From positions 434,001 to 498,000 of the forward strand of contig SRSI01000020.1 in the NCBI GenBank assembly GCA_005656395.1: a stretch of 64,000 nt of DNA, given 5' to 3'. Of this stretch, positions 47,284 through 58,642 are shown one piece after another. Position 1 is the first letter of the stretch, and the number at the start of each line of letters is the position of its first letter. This stretch comes from Strongyloides papillosus. Its lineage: Eukaryota; Nematoda; Chromadorea; Rhabditida; Strongyloididae. The position numbers and the translations under genes were made by a program. Below the pieces are notes generated by a model, which worked only from the letters and a program-made list of their open reading frames with translations, was not told the DNA's origin and searched no databases.

Positions 47284-47492
47284 GTGCTCACCTTTATTAG
47301 AATATCTTCGTAATTTATCATCAAAAAATTCTCACTATCAACAATCACAATAATAAATTTTTCTATATAGTAGCATTCATAGAAATTGATATCATACGAG
47401 ATAAGATTAAGTTTAGTACGTCTCTTTCGACTATCATTCAATTTTTCACACACGGAAAACCTAAACCCGTCGATTTGATGCATACATTTCAT
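47284..47492 (-). CDS. Possible orphan exon, unrecognised
   Basis: An open frame of about 67 codons starting at an ATG (MKCMHQIDGFRFSVCEKLND...) ends at a good splice donor (AATAAAG/GTGAGC). No partner exon was found downstream. It may be a gene relic or a chance ORF. Confidence 0.25.
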
Positions 47493-47499
47493 ATAAAAA

Positions 47500-47895
47500 G
47501 GTTTGATACATTTGATAGCATTTTACATATACATTCTGAGGTAGATAAAAGCCTGTGATCTACCCCATTTTGCATGATCTATTATTTTAACATCACTTGC
47601 AGTTGGTAATATTTTGATGATGGTCGGTCAAATCGACATGCTTAAATTTTCTATGTAGAAATAAGATTTTTCAAAACTTACTTTGATACTTAAAAATTAT
47701 GAATAATGATAAATGTTGCCACAGTTTCAGAAAGTAATTTTTGAGATACGCAATCATGGTTTGAAAATTTCAGAAGCCATAAAGACGTAAAGAGTAGACT
47801 TATGAAGCTAATATTTTTTATGAAGTAATAAGTCATTTAGAGGTATTGTTTAAGTATATAGAAAGTGGGTTTAAGATTTTTGCTTGTAGCACTTT
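47500..47895 (+). repeat. Dispersed repeat, copy A
   Basis: Shares long blocks with 57500-57925: GATCTACCCCATTTTGCATG, GCAGTTGGTAATATTTTGAT, CATTTAGAGGTATTGTTTAAG and GTGGGTTT...GATTTTTGCTTGT. Starts near a TACATTCT and ends near TTGCTTGT. Noncoding. Confidence 0.85.
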
Positions 47896-48148
47896 GTTCA
47901 AATATCTCAAAAAACATATTTTAAATGTTTATTTTGTGTGGGCATTACCATTAATAAAATATTTATCATAACTATATAATCTACTTTAAATTGATTTAAA
48001 AATGATTTTATTTGAAAAGAAACCATTTTGCTAGACAATACTGTAATTTATTTTTATTATAATAAATCAAATTTATTGAAAAATATTTATTTATTAATTT
48101 TTATATGATAACCTTTTTGTTTGATAAACAAAAAAGTTGTACTACAAA

Positions 48149-49780
48149 ATGGTGATAAAAGTGCGAAGTTTTTATTTTTTACCAAGTAGAATGTTGAAAA
48201 AATTCTTTATGTTCATGTTTATTTGTTGTTTTATATTTATCATGTATATGGGGAAGGAAAATTTTTCTAATTTAGAAGATAATATTCCAGAGAAAAATAT
48301 TTGTATACATATTGAAAAAAATTTGAATAATAATAACAATAAAATTAATGCAAAAAAAGAATATCCTCTTGTAATATTGACTGAAAATCCAAGTGATAAA
48401 TTCATTCCAGAAGTTGCGTTTACAAGAAGGGCCTTTTTAATTTCAGATAATACAATAGAAGTACCGTTAATTACAACAAGATCATTTGTGAATAATAATA
48501 ATTTATTTTTAATTGAAGGAAATGTTAACGGAAGTATAAAATGCCAATGGGGGAAAAAATGTCCTGAATATTATTGTCACGGATGCATCTTTACAGGATA
48601 TGTAGCAACATTCAAATTACCACCAACATATATGTTTTCATCAAATAATTTATTATTAAATACCTCAAAATTTATTCATTTGAGTTCTAAAACTTCAAAT
48701 CAAATATATACAATACCATTATATAATTCAACATCAATATTATCTCAGACTCCTAATTTTGTATATAAACATTTCCTAGCAGTATTTGTTCAACCAATGT
48801 ATTATATAAGCGATTTCCATGTAATAATCCAATTTTTTGAATATTGGATTACTCAAGGTGCTACAAAAGTTTACATTAGTCGAACATCATATACCAAAGA
48901 TATAGAAAAAATAATTAAATGGTATAATGATAATAAATGGATTGAAATTGAATTTATAGAGTGGCCTATTTTACCAAATATTTATAGACACATAGATACA
49001 CAATATAACAAATATAATCAACAGTTTAATCCAAATTTGTTTACATTTCGATATGAAGTTATTCTTTCTATTTATGATGCAATGCACTATATCAGAAGTT
49101 TAAAAGAAAGTAAATATGTTGCTGTATTTGATTTTGATGAAATTATTGTTCTGAAGAATAACCAAACTAAAACTATCACTGAATTTCTAAAAAATCAAGA
49201 AGACAATAGTTATGTAGCATGGAGTTTTGAGAGTAGAAGGGTTACGCTTAAGCATAATCATAATATTGATAATTTGGAAAATGTTGATTTTTTATATTTT
49301 GAAAATGCCACTATAGATATTACACCATTTAAAAGACCAGCATACCAAAAAAACATATATAACCCAGAATTTATAAATCGATTTCATGTTCATTTGATTG
49401 ACGAGACATTAGCATCTAATAAAATTAATTATGTTATAAATGAAGTAGCTGAAATATATCATTTAAGAAGAATGCCAGATATTGAAAAGAAAGTTAATCA
49501 AAGTTATACAAATATTTTAAAAGAAAGAGGCCAAATTTTAACTAATAATTTTAAGTCAAAACTTCAACAAGATCCATCAATCACAAAACAAAAAATATGG
49601 ATTAATTATTTTGATTACATAACTAGGAATTTAGAAAATTGTAGGCACAATAGTTTTAGAGAATCTTTTTCACATAAATATGGTTTGTGTGTGAGTGTTG
49701 AAGCTTGTTCAAAGTATTTAAATTTGACAAACAAATTAGATTGGATAACAAGCAAAGGAAAGTGGGTAATTGTGAATTAA
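48149..49780 (+). CDS. Glycosyltransferase family 92 (DUF23), Golgi type II membrane protein
   Basis: One exon, 543 aa from the ATG at 48149. A short basic cytoplasmic end is followed by a membrane anchor (FFMFMFICCFIFIMYM, about 18-33), then a lumenal stem rich in Asn and the catalytic domain. The domain starts at about residue 205 (FLAVFVQPMYYISDFHVIIQ), contains the metal-binding acidic motif VAVFDFDEII, and ends with FHVHLIDE and YHLRRM blocks typical of GT92. In Caenorhabditis the characterised member adds galactose to core fucose of N-glycans; the precise sugar here is unknown. Several NxS/T sites suggest it is itself glycosylated. Confidence 0.88.
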   Translation: MVIKVRSFYFLPSRMLKKFFMFMFICCFIFIMYMGKENFSNLEDNIPEKNICIHIEKNLNNNNNKINAKKEYPLVILTENPSDKFIPEVAFTRRAFLISDNTIEVPLITTRSFVNNNNLFLIEGNVNGSIKCQWGKKCPEYYCHGCIFTGYVATFKLPPTYMFSSNNLLLNTSKFIHLSSKTSNQIYTIPLYNSTSILSQTPNFVYKHFLAVFVQPMYYISDFHVIIQFFEYWITQGATKVYISRTSYTKDIEKIIKWYNDNKWIEIEFIEWPILPNIYRHIDTQYNKYNQQFNPNLFTFRYEVILSIYDAMHYIRSLKESKYVAVFDFDEIIVLKNNQTKTITEFLKNQEDNSYVAWSFESRRVTLKHNHNIDNLENVDFLYFENATIDITPFKRPAYQKNIYNPEFINRFHVHLIDETLASNKINYVINEVAEIYHLRRMPDIEKKVNQSYTNILKERGQILTNNFKSKLQQDPSITKQKIWINYFDYITRNLENCRHNSFRESFSHKYGLCVSVEACSKYLNLTNKLDWITSKGKWVIVN

Positions 49781-51100
49781 TTCCTGTAAATTTTGTACTC
49801 CAAATTAGGATTGGATGATTTTAAATTGCCTTCATTTCAGATTAGCTGTTAGAATTTATCAAAAAATTTATTGTCATTGCTGCATAATATGCATGTAGAA
49901 GTTATTCATATTTTAAATATATAAAATATTATATATATTTGTAGTCTCCCTTCATAACTAGCCTTTTAATAAATTATATTATTTATTTTGTTATTATGCC
50001 ATCGTCAGTAGACAAGTTAAACTTACTTTTAGCTAACAGTCATTTTTTAGGATACACTCTTTCGTTTGTTTTTAAAAATATTAAAAAATGTATGACATTA
50101 TTATTAGAAAATTTAATTGAATATTGGTTTTTTTATTATAGTGAAACAGTAACGATTAAAATAAAACTGTTCTTGTCACGCAATTTGAAATGGTATCGAA
50201 AAAAGTAATATATAACCGTTATGTGTCATTTAAATTTTATTTAGTTTAGTTTTTGAGTTACATATCCATTGCTGTATTCTATTCTTAATTAATTAATATT
50301 GTTTAGTTCTAGTAACGTGTATAGGATTCTAGTAACGTCTATAAGGAGTTAGTAAAAAATAATAAAATTTGTATAATTATTAAGTAAATGGCAATGAGAT
50401 TTTAAATAAATAAAATTTAGGTGGCCACTATTGTTTTGTAATCTTATTAATTTTTACTATCTTGTACATACGTACCACCAAAACTTCTTAAAAATTTTAC
50501 TTCATAAATTAAAATAAATATGTTTTAATCTTTGAAAGACAGATTATTTGTATATGCTAACAAAAATAATAAGTGAAATATAAAAAAGTATTTAGTGTTT
50601 TACATAATTATTACATAAAAGGGACAATATTTATATGACAAAAATTTTATTTCATCACACATTATTTTTTCATTGTCGATATTTACTACTATAAAAAAAT
50701 TAAAATATTTTTCAATAAATGTATACTCATTTTTTATATTATTATTCTAGAAACATATGAGATGAATTTAAATTACACCAAATGTAATATGATTTTTTTA
50801 GTGAATTTATATTTTACCCACTATCAACAAATTTCATCTTTTGCAACCATGTATTATATTTTATAATACAGTACTCTACTAAATTTACAAGTACTTTATT
50901 TTAAAAAACAATGAAATATAGTTTATCATATTTATAATATGTTTATACTATCTGATATAATTTATTTTATGGTAGTTTATAAATAGTTAAAAAGTCTACA
51001 GTATTATATGAGTGCCTATTAAAATAATTACCCATTTATTTTTTTTATATTACATATTTTAATGTATGTTTTTTATTATATTTTATTAATAAAAAATTTT
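49781..51100. other. Intergenic between GT92 and the Polo-kinase array
   Basis: AT-rich. A 70-codon frame at 49996-50208 is not convincing. No RNA gene or long repeat was noticed. Confidence 0.5.
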
Positions 51101-51107
51101 ACTATCT

Positions 51108-51706
51108 TACTATTTGACAATTCAATTCTAAGAAGAAAAATTTTCTAATAAACCTTCATTAGGTAGTACACATCTTTAACTTTAAGAAATAAACTGATAT
51201 TTTCTGGAAAGACAATGCGTTGAAAAATTTGATGATATATTACTACTAACCATTGCGAATCATAAAATGGGTAACTGAGATGTTATAAAAGAGTTCGTTG
51301 GAGGGGTTTCGAACGGTGTTATAAATTATTTAAGATTGAAAACGGCAAATGGTATACGTGAAAAATGTAGAAAAAAAGTAAATTTGTTATCTGGGGATCA
51401 ATGGAAATAAATGCATATCATCTACCTTCCAATATTTATTTCTACTTTTCATTATATAAATTAATCTAAAGACATAAACTAAATTCAAGGATTTATCGGA
51501 TAATAATATAATATGTTCGCCTTTTGGGATTAAACAAACTTTGCATACTGTATCAATGATTATATCAAAAAATATGATGACATCTTAGTATAAAAGTAAC
51601 GGTTCAGTGGGCGGGAAGTCATTTTTTCACACTCGTTTGCGTTTTACGTCGTCATTATTTCATCTAAGAAGCTACGTTGCGAATTCTTTTGTTAGTTATT
51701 TTTGAG
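51108..51706. repeat. Upstream segment of Polo-kinase unit 1
   Basis: Matches 53765-54048 and 54650-54888: TACTA...CAATTCAATT, AAGAAGAA, CTTTCA-like, and farther on AAAAGTAAC plus a CTCGTTTGCG/CTCGCTTGTG block. These mark the left ends of three tandem duplication units and include the promoter. Confidence 0.7.
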
Positions 51707-53628
51707 ATGGAGGCTCACGAAGATTTTTCTAAAGAGATCCCGGAGATTATTCAAGATCCCATAACTAAAACTCAATATAGTTGAGGAGAACTCCTTGGAA
51801 GAGGTGGTTTTGCAAATTGCTACTTGTTCACTAAGCTCGAAAACGGAGAGAAGTACCCTGGTAAAGTTATAGTGAAAAGCAAGCTTAATTGGAATCTTAG
51901 TATGGTTTGTTTCTCTTGATCTAAATATTTATTTATTTATTTCTTTTCTAGGTATACAATGAAACCAATGTCCAGATGAGTCTTAGACACCCAAATATAC
52001 TCAGAATGTTATACTACTTCTACTGCACGACATACATCTGCATGATTCTGCAGTTGTGTGATGGAACACTAAGAAATTTATTGAAAAGTTTAGAGGTTTG
52101 GATGAACCCTGATGTAGATTCGTTATAAGAGAGGTTGCATGTGGAATCTCTTATCTTCACCAGAAACGGGTTATTCATAGAGATATAAGACCTGATAACA
52201 TATTTCTTACAAAAGATATGAATGTTAAAATAGGGGATTTCGGGAATGCTGTTAAAGATGTGGATTCAGTGGATAAATTTTTCAAGGCATCTGGGACACC
52301 TAGCTACTTGTCTCCTGAATCTCTAGATGGTACCGGATATTCTTTTGATGTTGGTGTATGGGCACTTGGGATTACTTTCGATGAAATGATTGTTGGACAC
52401 TACACTTTCGACAATACGGTTGATTCTGTGCTTTATGATAGTATAAAACGCTCTGATTACAGTATCCCATCGACAGTGCCAGCTCATACAGCGAATATGG
52501 TTAGAATCTTTTTAATCCGTGACCCTAGTAAAATACCGACAATTGAGGATGTTTTAAGATATGATTACTTAAGGTCTAGGAGTATTTCAAAGGATCATTT
52601 GCGCGGATATATTTCTGTGAAACCTCTTGCTAAAACTATTAATCAGGAGGGTCCTTACGAATGTAATGCTATGCCGCCTAGTAGAAATAAAAATATCCCC
52701 AAAGAAGATTGTGGACTAAGTGAAATCGTGGAACTGAAAACATCTTCCAAAGAGGATTTATAGTCGATATAAATGATATTGGAAACCGTAAAGTGGGGGG
52801 ATTCTCTTTCAATAATTCTTCTGAAGATGAAAAATCCCCGAGAAAGAACTTAAACTTGACATTGAAGAAAAATCAATCTTCGTTCTCATGGGAATACGCA
52901 TATTTTTAAATATATTTTTTGAAAATGGTCGAAAAGAATATCATCCTCTGAGATGGACCTAACGCATTGTCTTGTTTAGTAGACCCAAACTTTACATAAC
53001 TAGATGGATTGATTTTATTGAGAAGTATGGTTTGGGGTATCAATTATCTGACTCAGTGTTCCTGTACTCTTCAAGGACAACAGTCGTCTAATCGTTGATG
53101 ATACTATGAAAAACTACCAGTACATAGACAAAAATGGTGCGAGAGAGTATTTCGAGTATGATAAGTGTCCTACAATGTTGGGTAAAAGATTCAAGTTGCT
53201 TGAATACTTTAAAAATTATATGGAGACTTACTCACAAGCTGAGTAACCACTGCAAGAACAGAAAAATATTCAAATTCTTGACAAAGGAATACCTATTCTC
53301 CTAAAGTGGAAAAGGGATGATGATGAATATATTTGTTTTCTACTATTTAATGGAGTATTACAGGTTAGTTTCCGTAAAGTAAGTCGTGTTTAAGTCATAT
53401 TATTATTATAGGAACATACAAAAATTGTTATTTTAGTGCCAACGAATAGCATTTCAATTATTGATAAGAATAATAAACTAAAAAGTTACAGCCTTGGAGA
53501 TTTAGTTAATGGTGGATGGGATGAGTTTATGGAAGAGAAGATGTCCTTTACCAAGAAAATTGTTGAAGAATGGAATCACTTAAAAGAAAGCATGAAGACG
53601 ATGTTATTGATATACCAGCTGAAAAATT
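51706..53628 (+). pseudogene. Polo-like kinase pseudogene (unit 1)
   Basis: Starts MEAHEDFSKEIPEII, then meets a TGA at about 51783 just before the glycine loop (GELLGRGGFANCY). An intron at about 51907-51953 is still recognisable. After MSLRHPNILRMLYYFY a frameshift and a stop interrupt the hinge. The C-lobe is open from about 52128 (REVACGISYLH) to a stop at 52761-52763. Its HRDIRPDN has Arg instead of the catalytic-loop Lys; DFG is kept. Polo-box remnants follow ([11 protein letters not shown] near 53025, then a final exon with TKIVILVP and KNNKLKSYSLGDL). Several lesions plus the Lys loss make this inactive as a kinase; the 182-codon C-lobe frame could still be translated. Confidence 0.82.
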
Positions 53629-53764
53629 AATAATAATGTTTAACTTCCAAAAAAGAAGTTTTTAATGCGGGAAATTTTTTTATATGCATTCCTGTATATA
53701 AAAAAGTTGTAATAATATCATAGTTTTGTAATAATAATAATTTTATATTTACCATTGTTTTTAT

Positions 53765-54048
53765 TAGTAAGAAATTCTACTACTCAGCAATTCAATTTAA
53801 GAAGAACAATTTCCCAATGAACTTTCACCAAGTATCAAAGTCCTTCAACCTTATCAACAGACCGGTATTTGCTGGAAATTGTGAAATATTGTAACAACGA
53901 CATACTAAATAGCACGATAAATTTGTAACATAAAAGTAACATTTTAGTTTGTTGAAATCATTTTTCTATACTCGCTTGTGTTGTGTTATCGTCATTTTTT
54001 CGCCTATGGAACTATGTTGTGGATTACTTTGCTGAGTACTTTTGAGAC
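53765..54048. repeat. Upstream segment of Polo-kinase unit 2
   Basis: Second copy of the shared left end, with TACTACTCAGCAATTCAATT, CTTTCACCAAGTATCAAAG and ACTCGCTTGTG. Confidence 0.7.
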
Positions 54049-54490
54049 GGAGGCACACGATGATCTTTTTGGAGAGTTTCCAAATATTATTCTAGATATT
54101 AGAACTGGAACACGATTTAGGAGAGGTTTTTAAAATTGATAAATACAGAAAGTGCTACCTATTTAAAGATCTGGGAAAAGGGAGGAATTATGCTGGTAAA
54201 TTTTAAATGAAAACCAGGCTTAATTGGAAGCTGAAAATAGTCTGTTTCTCCTAATTTAAATATTTATTTATCATTTTTCTAGTTATACCAAGAAGACGGT
54301 ATCCAGATGGGTCTTAGACCCCCAAATGTTCCGAGAATGTTGGTGTATTTCTACTGCCCAAAATATTTGTGCACCATCCTAGAACTATGCAATTAAGCAT
54401 TTAAGTTAAGAAAATTGTCAATGAATGGGCGTCTTTTAAAAGGGAAAATGAGGATAAAAGTATCACAACTACCATTAAAAATAATTAATA
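54049..54490 (+). pseudogene. Polo-like kinase shell: both ends, middle deleted (unit 2)
   Basis: The 5' part resembles unit 1 exon 1 (ETEAHDDLFGEFPNIIL) and keeps the intron position. It continues as IQMGLRPPNVPRMLVYFYCP, then jumps directly to the extreme C-terminal helix of the polo-box region (KKIVNEWASFKREN). About 1.3 kb of kinase and polo-box coding sequence is missing. Multiple stops. This is an internally deleted duplicate. Confidence 0.8.
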
Positions 54491-54649
54491 GTAATAAATT
54501 ACTTCCAAAAAGAAGTTTCTATCGCCAGTACTTTTTTTTTATTGTATTTCTATATGTATGTATTTTGTAATATATGTTAATATTTTGTAATTGTATATAT
54601 TTATCTACTAGTATAAATTTTGTATTTACCGCATGTTTTTGTTAATAAA

Positions 54650-54888
54650 AATATTTTACTACTCTCCAATCCACCTTTAAAAACAACAATTTTCCGATAA
54701 ACTTTCACCAGGTATCAAAGTTCTTTAATTTCTATGTTAAAACAACAGGTATCTTCAAGAGACACTGACATTGTACCAATCATGACATCTAATGTGGTGA
54801 TTCACTCATATATAAAAGCAATTCTTTTCTATTACGGTTCACTTTATATCTACCTACTCATATTGTGTATTGCTATTTAACCATAAAC
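54650..54888 (+). promoter_or_regulatory. Upstream segment of the intact Polo-kinase gene
   Basis: Third copy of the shared left end (TACTACTCTCCAATCCACC, CTTTCACCAGGTATCAAAG), directly before the intact gene. It presumably contains the promoter; no clear TATA element. Confidence 0.45.
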
Positions 54889-56709
54889 ATGAAGGAGTAC
54901 GTCGACGGCTTCGACAATATGCTACCAACGACCGTTGTGGACTATAGAGCTAGGAAAGAATATGTTATAGAAGAACTCATTGGGGAAGGTGGCTTCGGAC
55001 GGTGTTATAAGTTAATTAGAAGGGATAACAACAAATGCTATGCAGGGAAAATCATAAAAAAAGAATATCCGTATACTGGAGATCAAAGGAGACAAGTAAG
55101 TTTTATCAACCTTACATTAATTATTTTTTATCTTCCTTTATTTAGGTTCATCAAGAGGCTAGAATTCACTATCATCTTGATCACCCTAACATCGTTAGGA
55201 TGTATACTTATATATCGAATCATTCATTTTATTACTTAGTCCTTGAATTCTGTGGAAACAACACTTTGCGAATGTACCAGAAAGAGAAAGTAGTTTGCTC
55301 GATACCTGAAGCAAAGTATTTTGTTAGAGAAATTGCGCAAGGGATCTCTTATCTTCATAGCAAAAGAATTGTCCACAGGGATATGAAATCAAACAACGTA
55401 TTTCTAACTGATAACATGGATGTAAAAATAGGAGACTTTGGACTGGCTGTTGTTCTTAGTTATCCGGGAGAGAAGATTGCACACATATGTGGGACTCCTA
55501 ATTACATATCTCCTGAAGTTATTAATAGAGAAGGATACTCATTTGGAGTTGATGTCTGGGGACTTGGATGTCTTTTATATACATTACTCGTTGGAAAAGT
55601 TCCTTTTGAAGGGGGAAACAAGGATAGAGTATACTATAAAATAATGAATCATAAGATTACTTTTCCGAAGACATTGGATATCCATTCATTGAGTATGATT
55701 AGACGGTTATTGACTTACGATCCTGGAAAAAGACCGAATATTGGAGAAGTTCTTAAAAGTGACTATTTGAATAAAGGACTTATTGGGAAAGAGGTGCTAT
55801 TTCCTACAATATGCAAGAAATCTCCGTCTAATGCTACTCACCAGAATAAAGAGAACGATTTTAGTTTGTTATCATCAAGTGGACTTGAGAATATACCCGA
55901 AGACATACCAGATTTAGGTGGCAGAGAGGATTTACGTTACATTCATCAGGAGATATCTAAAGTATTTAAAGATATCAAGCGTCCAGTTGTACCAACATCT
56001 CTAATGGAAGGTGCATTAGATTACAAAAATAAGCCAATGTCCTTCGTATTTAAATGGTGTGACTTCAGTGATAAGTACGGTTTGGGATATCAACTCTCCG
56101 ACTCCAGTATCGGTGCAGTTTTTAATGACAGAACTCTTATGGTTCACAGGGAAAAAAAAGAAGGTATGGTTGAGCAGAATCTATGTGTAGAGAGGAATGG
56201 TGGGAAACATTGCTGTTATAATTACTGTGATTATCGTTTTAGAAAAAAAGCTAAGATAATAGAAATTTTTAAAGCAAATTTTAATAATGTTAAATTCTCT
56301 GAACTAACGAAGGTAAAGAATAAAATGATTTTAATAGAGAAGCTACCTTTTGTTACACATTACAAGGATTCTAGTAAAGCAATTGGATTCTTATTTTCTA
56401 ACAAATCACTTCAAGTTAACTTTTTTGAAGTAAGTTTCTATTGAAGTTTTTTTTCTATATCATTCATTATAGGATCACATCAAAGTTATCGTATCACCAC
56501 TAATGGGAACTATTTCAATTATCGATGAAGATAAACAACTAAAAACTTACAACATGAAGAAATTATCATCTACTGGATGGGACCTTCTTATGGCTGAAAA
56601 AATGTATTATATTAAATCTCTTATTGATGAATGGACATCACTTAAAAGAAGAATTGGAGGTGATGCTAACAATATCCCCGTTAAAGTTAGATTTAATAAC
56701 TGTGGGTAA
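54889..56709 (+). CDS. Polo-like kinase, intact, with polo-box domain
   Basis: Exons 54889-55095, 55146-56429 and 56473-56709 (introns 50 and 43 nt, both phase 0) give 575 aa, near the usual 600 aa. The kinase domain has GEGGFGRCY, the ATP lysine in YAGKII, HRDMKSNN, DFG and CGTPNYISPE. The residue equal to human PLK1 Thr210, whose phosphorylation switches the kinase on, is His (AHICGT). The polo-box domain (about 385-560) keeps the tryptophan in [16 protein letters not shown] and the His and Lys of DHIKVIV that grip phosphopeptides, so docking should work. PLKs drive mitotic and meiotic steps. This fast-evolving member with two dead neighbours may be germline-restricted. Confidence 0.93.
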
Positions 56710-56893
56710 CTTCAGAGAAAGGGATTCCATTACGGGTTTTTTTAATATGTATTTTTAAATGTAAATATATTGTTTATTTGTATATTATATAATAAACTAA
56801 TAATTTATATATAAAAACCTATATTTCGCTTCAACTATTTTAATTATATTCTTTACACATTAAAAATCAAGAAATATATTTTATAATATCATT

Positions 56894-57425
56894 TTAGAAA
56901 TTTTTCTTTACAAAATTTATTAATCTATTTGTACAGGAATCGTGGTTAGAAACATCTTCAGGTTCGTTTAATTCTTTAAGGATAATTTTGGCCAGTTGTT
57001 TTTCTAACTCAATACCCCATTGATCATATGAATGGATGTTCCAGATGACACCTTGGACGAAGAGTTTATGTTCATAGAGGGCTATTAATGCTCCAAGAGT
57101 GAGTGGTGTCATCTTTTGGAGGAAAATAGAATTTGTTGGTCTATTCCCAGTAAAAACTTTATGTGTAAGGATTTCAAAGATACTCCCTTGTGGCATACCA
57201 GAGAAACGTAACTCTTCTAATGCTTCTTCGGGTGTTTTACTTTTCATTAAGTCTTCGATTTAAGCCAAGAAATTGGCTAGGAGTATCTTGTGATGGAGAA
57301 CATCTCTGATTGGGTTTAATATGTCCATTAGAGCAATAAAATCAGCTGGGATTATTCTTGTTCCTTGGAGGATTAATTAATCAGAGGCATGCTATCCATT
57401 AGTACCTAGAGGAGTATGTACACTA
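56894..57425 (-). pseudogene. gpi-1: Glucose-6-phosphate isomerase pseudogene (C-terminal fragment)
   Basis: The frame reads NG-stop-HAS, [18 protein letters not shown], then [21 protein letters not shown] and finally an open 117-codon C-terminus ([53 protein letters not shown]). This is the C-terminal quarter of GPI, the glycolytic enzyme that interconverts glucose-6- and fructose-6-phosphate. All three stops fall at conserved glutamines (CAA/CAG to TAA/TAG). The catalytic N-terminal three quarters are absent. A dead partial copy, probably dispersed from an intact gene elsewhere. Confidence 0.9.
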
Positions 57426-57499
57426 GCCCAATTAAGTGTAGTGTAAATACTTCCAAAAAATAAGTACATTTGAAAGGATTTTTTAGACTACGGTTTTAC

Positions 57500-57925
57500 C
57501 TATCTTGCATATACATTCTTTCATGTTTTTGTACACTCAAAATAAGGTAGAATGTAGCCTGTGGTCTACCCCATTTTGCATGATTTCTTATTTTATTATC
57601 ATGTGCAGTTGGTAATATTTTGATGGTTGTCGGTCAGAGCGACATGTTTTGATTTTCAGTGTAGAAATAAGATTTATCAAATTTTACTTTGGTACTTAAA
57701 AACAAATGGAAAAAAAATAGTGATGAATGATATATATATAATTGTTATAGTTTCATATAGTAATTTTTGAAATACACAATGATGATCGGAAATTTTCAAA
57801 AGCTATAGAAACGCGCAGAATGTAGATATGAAACTAGTATTTTATATTCAATAATATTTCACCTAGGGGTATTGTTTAAGCATATACAAAGTGGGTTTTA
57901 GATTTTTGCTTGTCCCACATATCTA
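57500..57925 (+). repeat. Dispersed repeat, copy B
   Basis: Fullest copy of the family seen at 47500 and (inverted) 41910. It runs from GCATATACATTCT to GATTTTTGCTTGTCCCAC and has a short inverted pair GGTAGA/TCTACC at its left end. Noncoding. Confidence 0.85.
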
Positions 57926-58642
57926 AAATTACTCAACTTTCTAATAAAATTTATTTTAGAAATTTTACACAAATTGTAAATATGGCGGAAAAATATTTTA
58001 TGAACAAATTGATTTTCAATCTTCATACAAATAACTTTTATTGTTTAATGTGTTTTTTTTCTATAATCTGAAAAGGCATTATTTACTCTCATGGTAGAAA
58101 TATAATTTAAAATGTTTTAAATGTCGAAAATATTTTTCAGAGAGGTTATTAATTTCATTTCCCATATAAAATAAACATTAAAATATATAATCCTTTCTTT
58201 TCAATGAAAATTTATGGGAATAAAGACTTAATTTTAACGACCCCCAATATACAAACTTCATCATATAAATTTTAGAATTTTTTCTAGCTTTTCACTTGTA
58301 CACCTTGGTCAATTTTACATAAAAAAATAATAAAACAAACATTTGTTTTGTAAATTTAAATTTCCTTACTGACATTTAAAATCTTTGGCAATTAAATAAA
58401 GAATAATAAATTTATATTTTTAATCAGAAAAATTTATTAGTTAGTATGTTTTTATTGGATATCAAAATAAATTATATGAAATATGCATGATTAGTTGTTG
58501 TATATACATAATTTTCAAAAACCCAGAATAAATGCTCTAAAAAGTAGCATTATTTTATAGAATATTATTTTCAAGGTATTTATCTATTCTTAATTCAATG
58601 TCAATTAAATCTTTACGGTAATCAGTAGTGTTTTTATTAATT
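57926..58642. other. Intergenic
   Basis: AT-rich, no feature recognised between the repeat and the kinesin-like gene. Confidence 0.5.

Noticed and set aside
49996..50208. 70-codon ORF (MPSSVDKLNLLLANSHFLGY...)
   Set aside because: Low-complexity composition, no recognisable domain, and the intron-like TTATTATAG inside would end it at once after splicing.
51300..51340. Possible tRNA T-arm (GGTTTCGAACGG)
   Set aside because: No matching acceptor, D or anticodon stems could be drawn around it.
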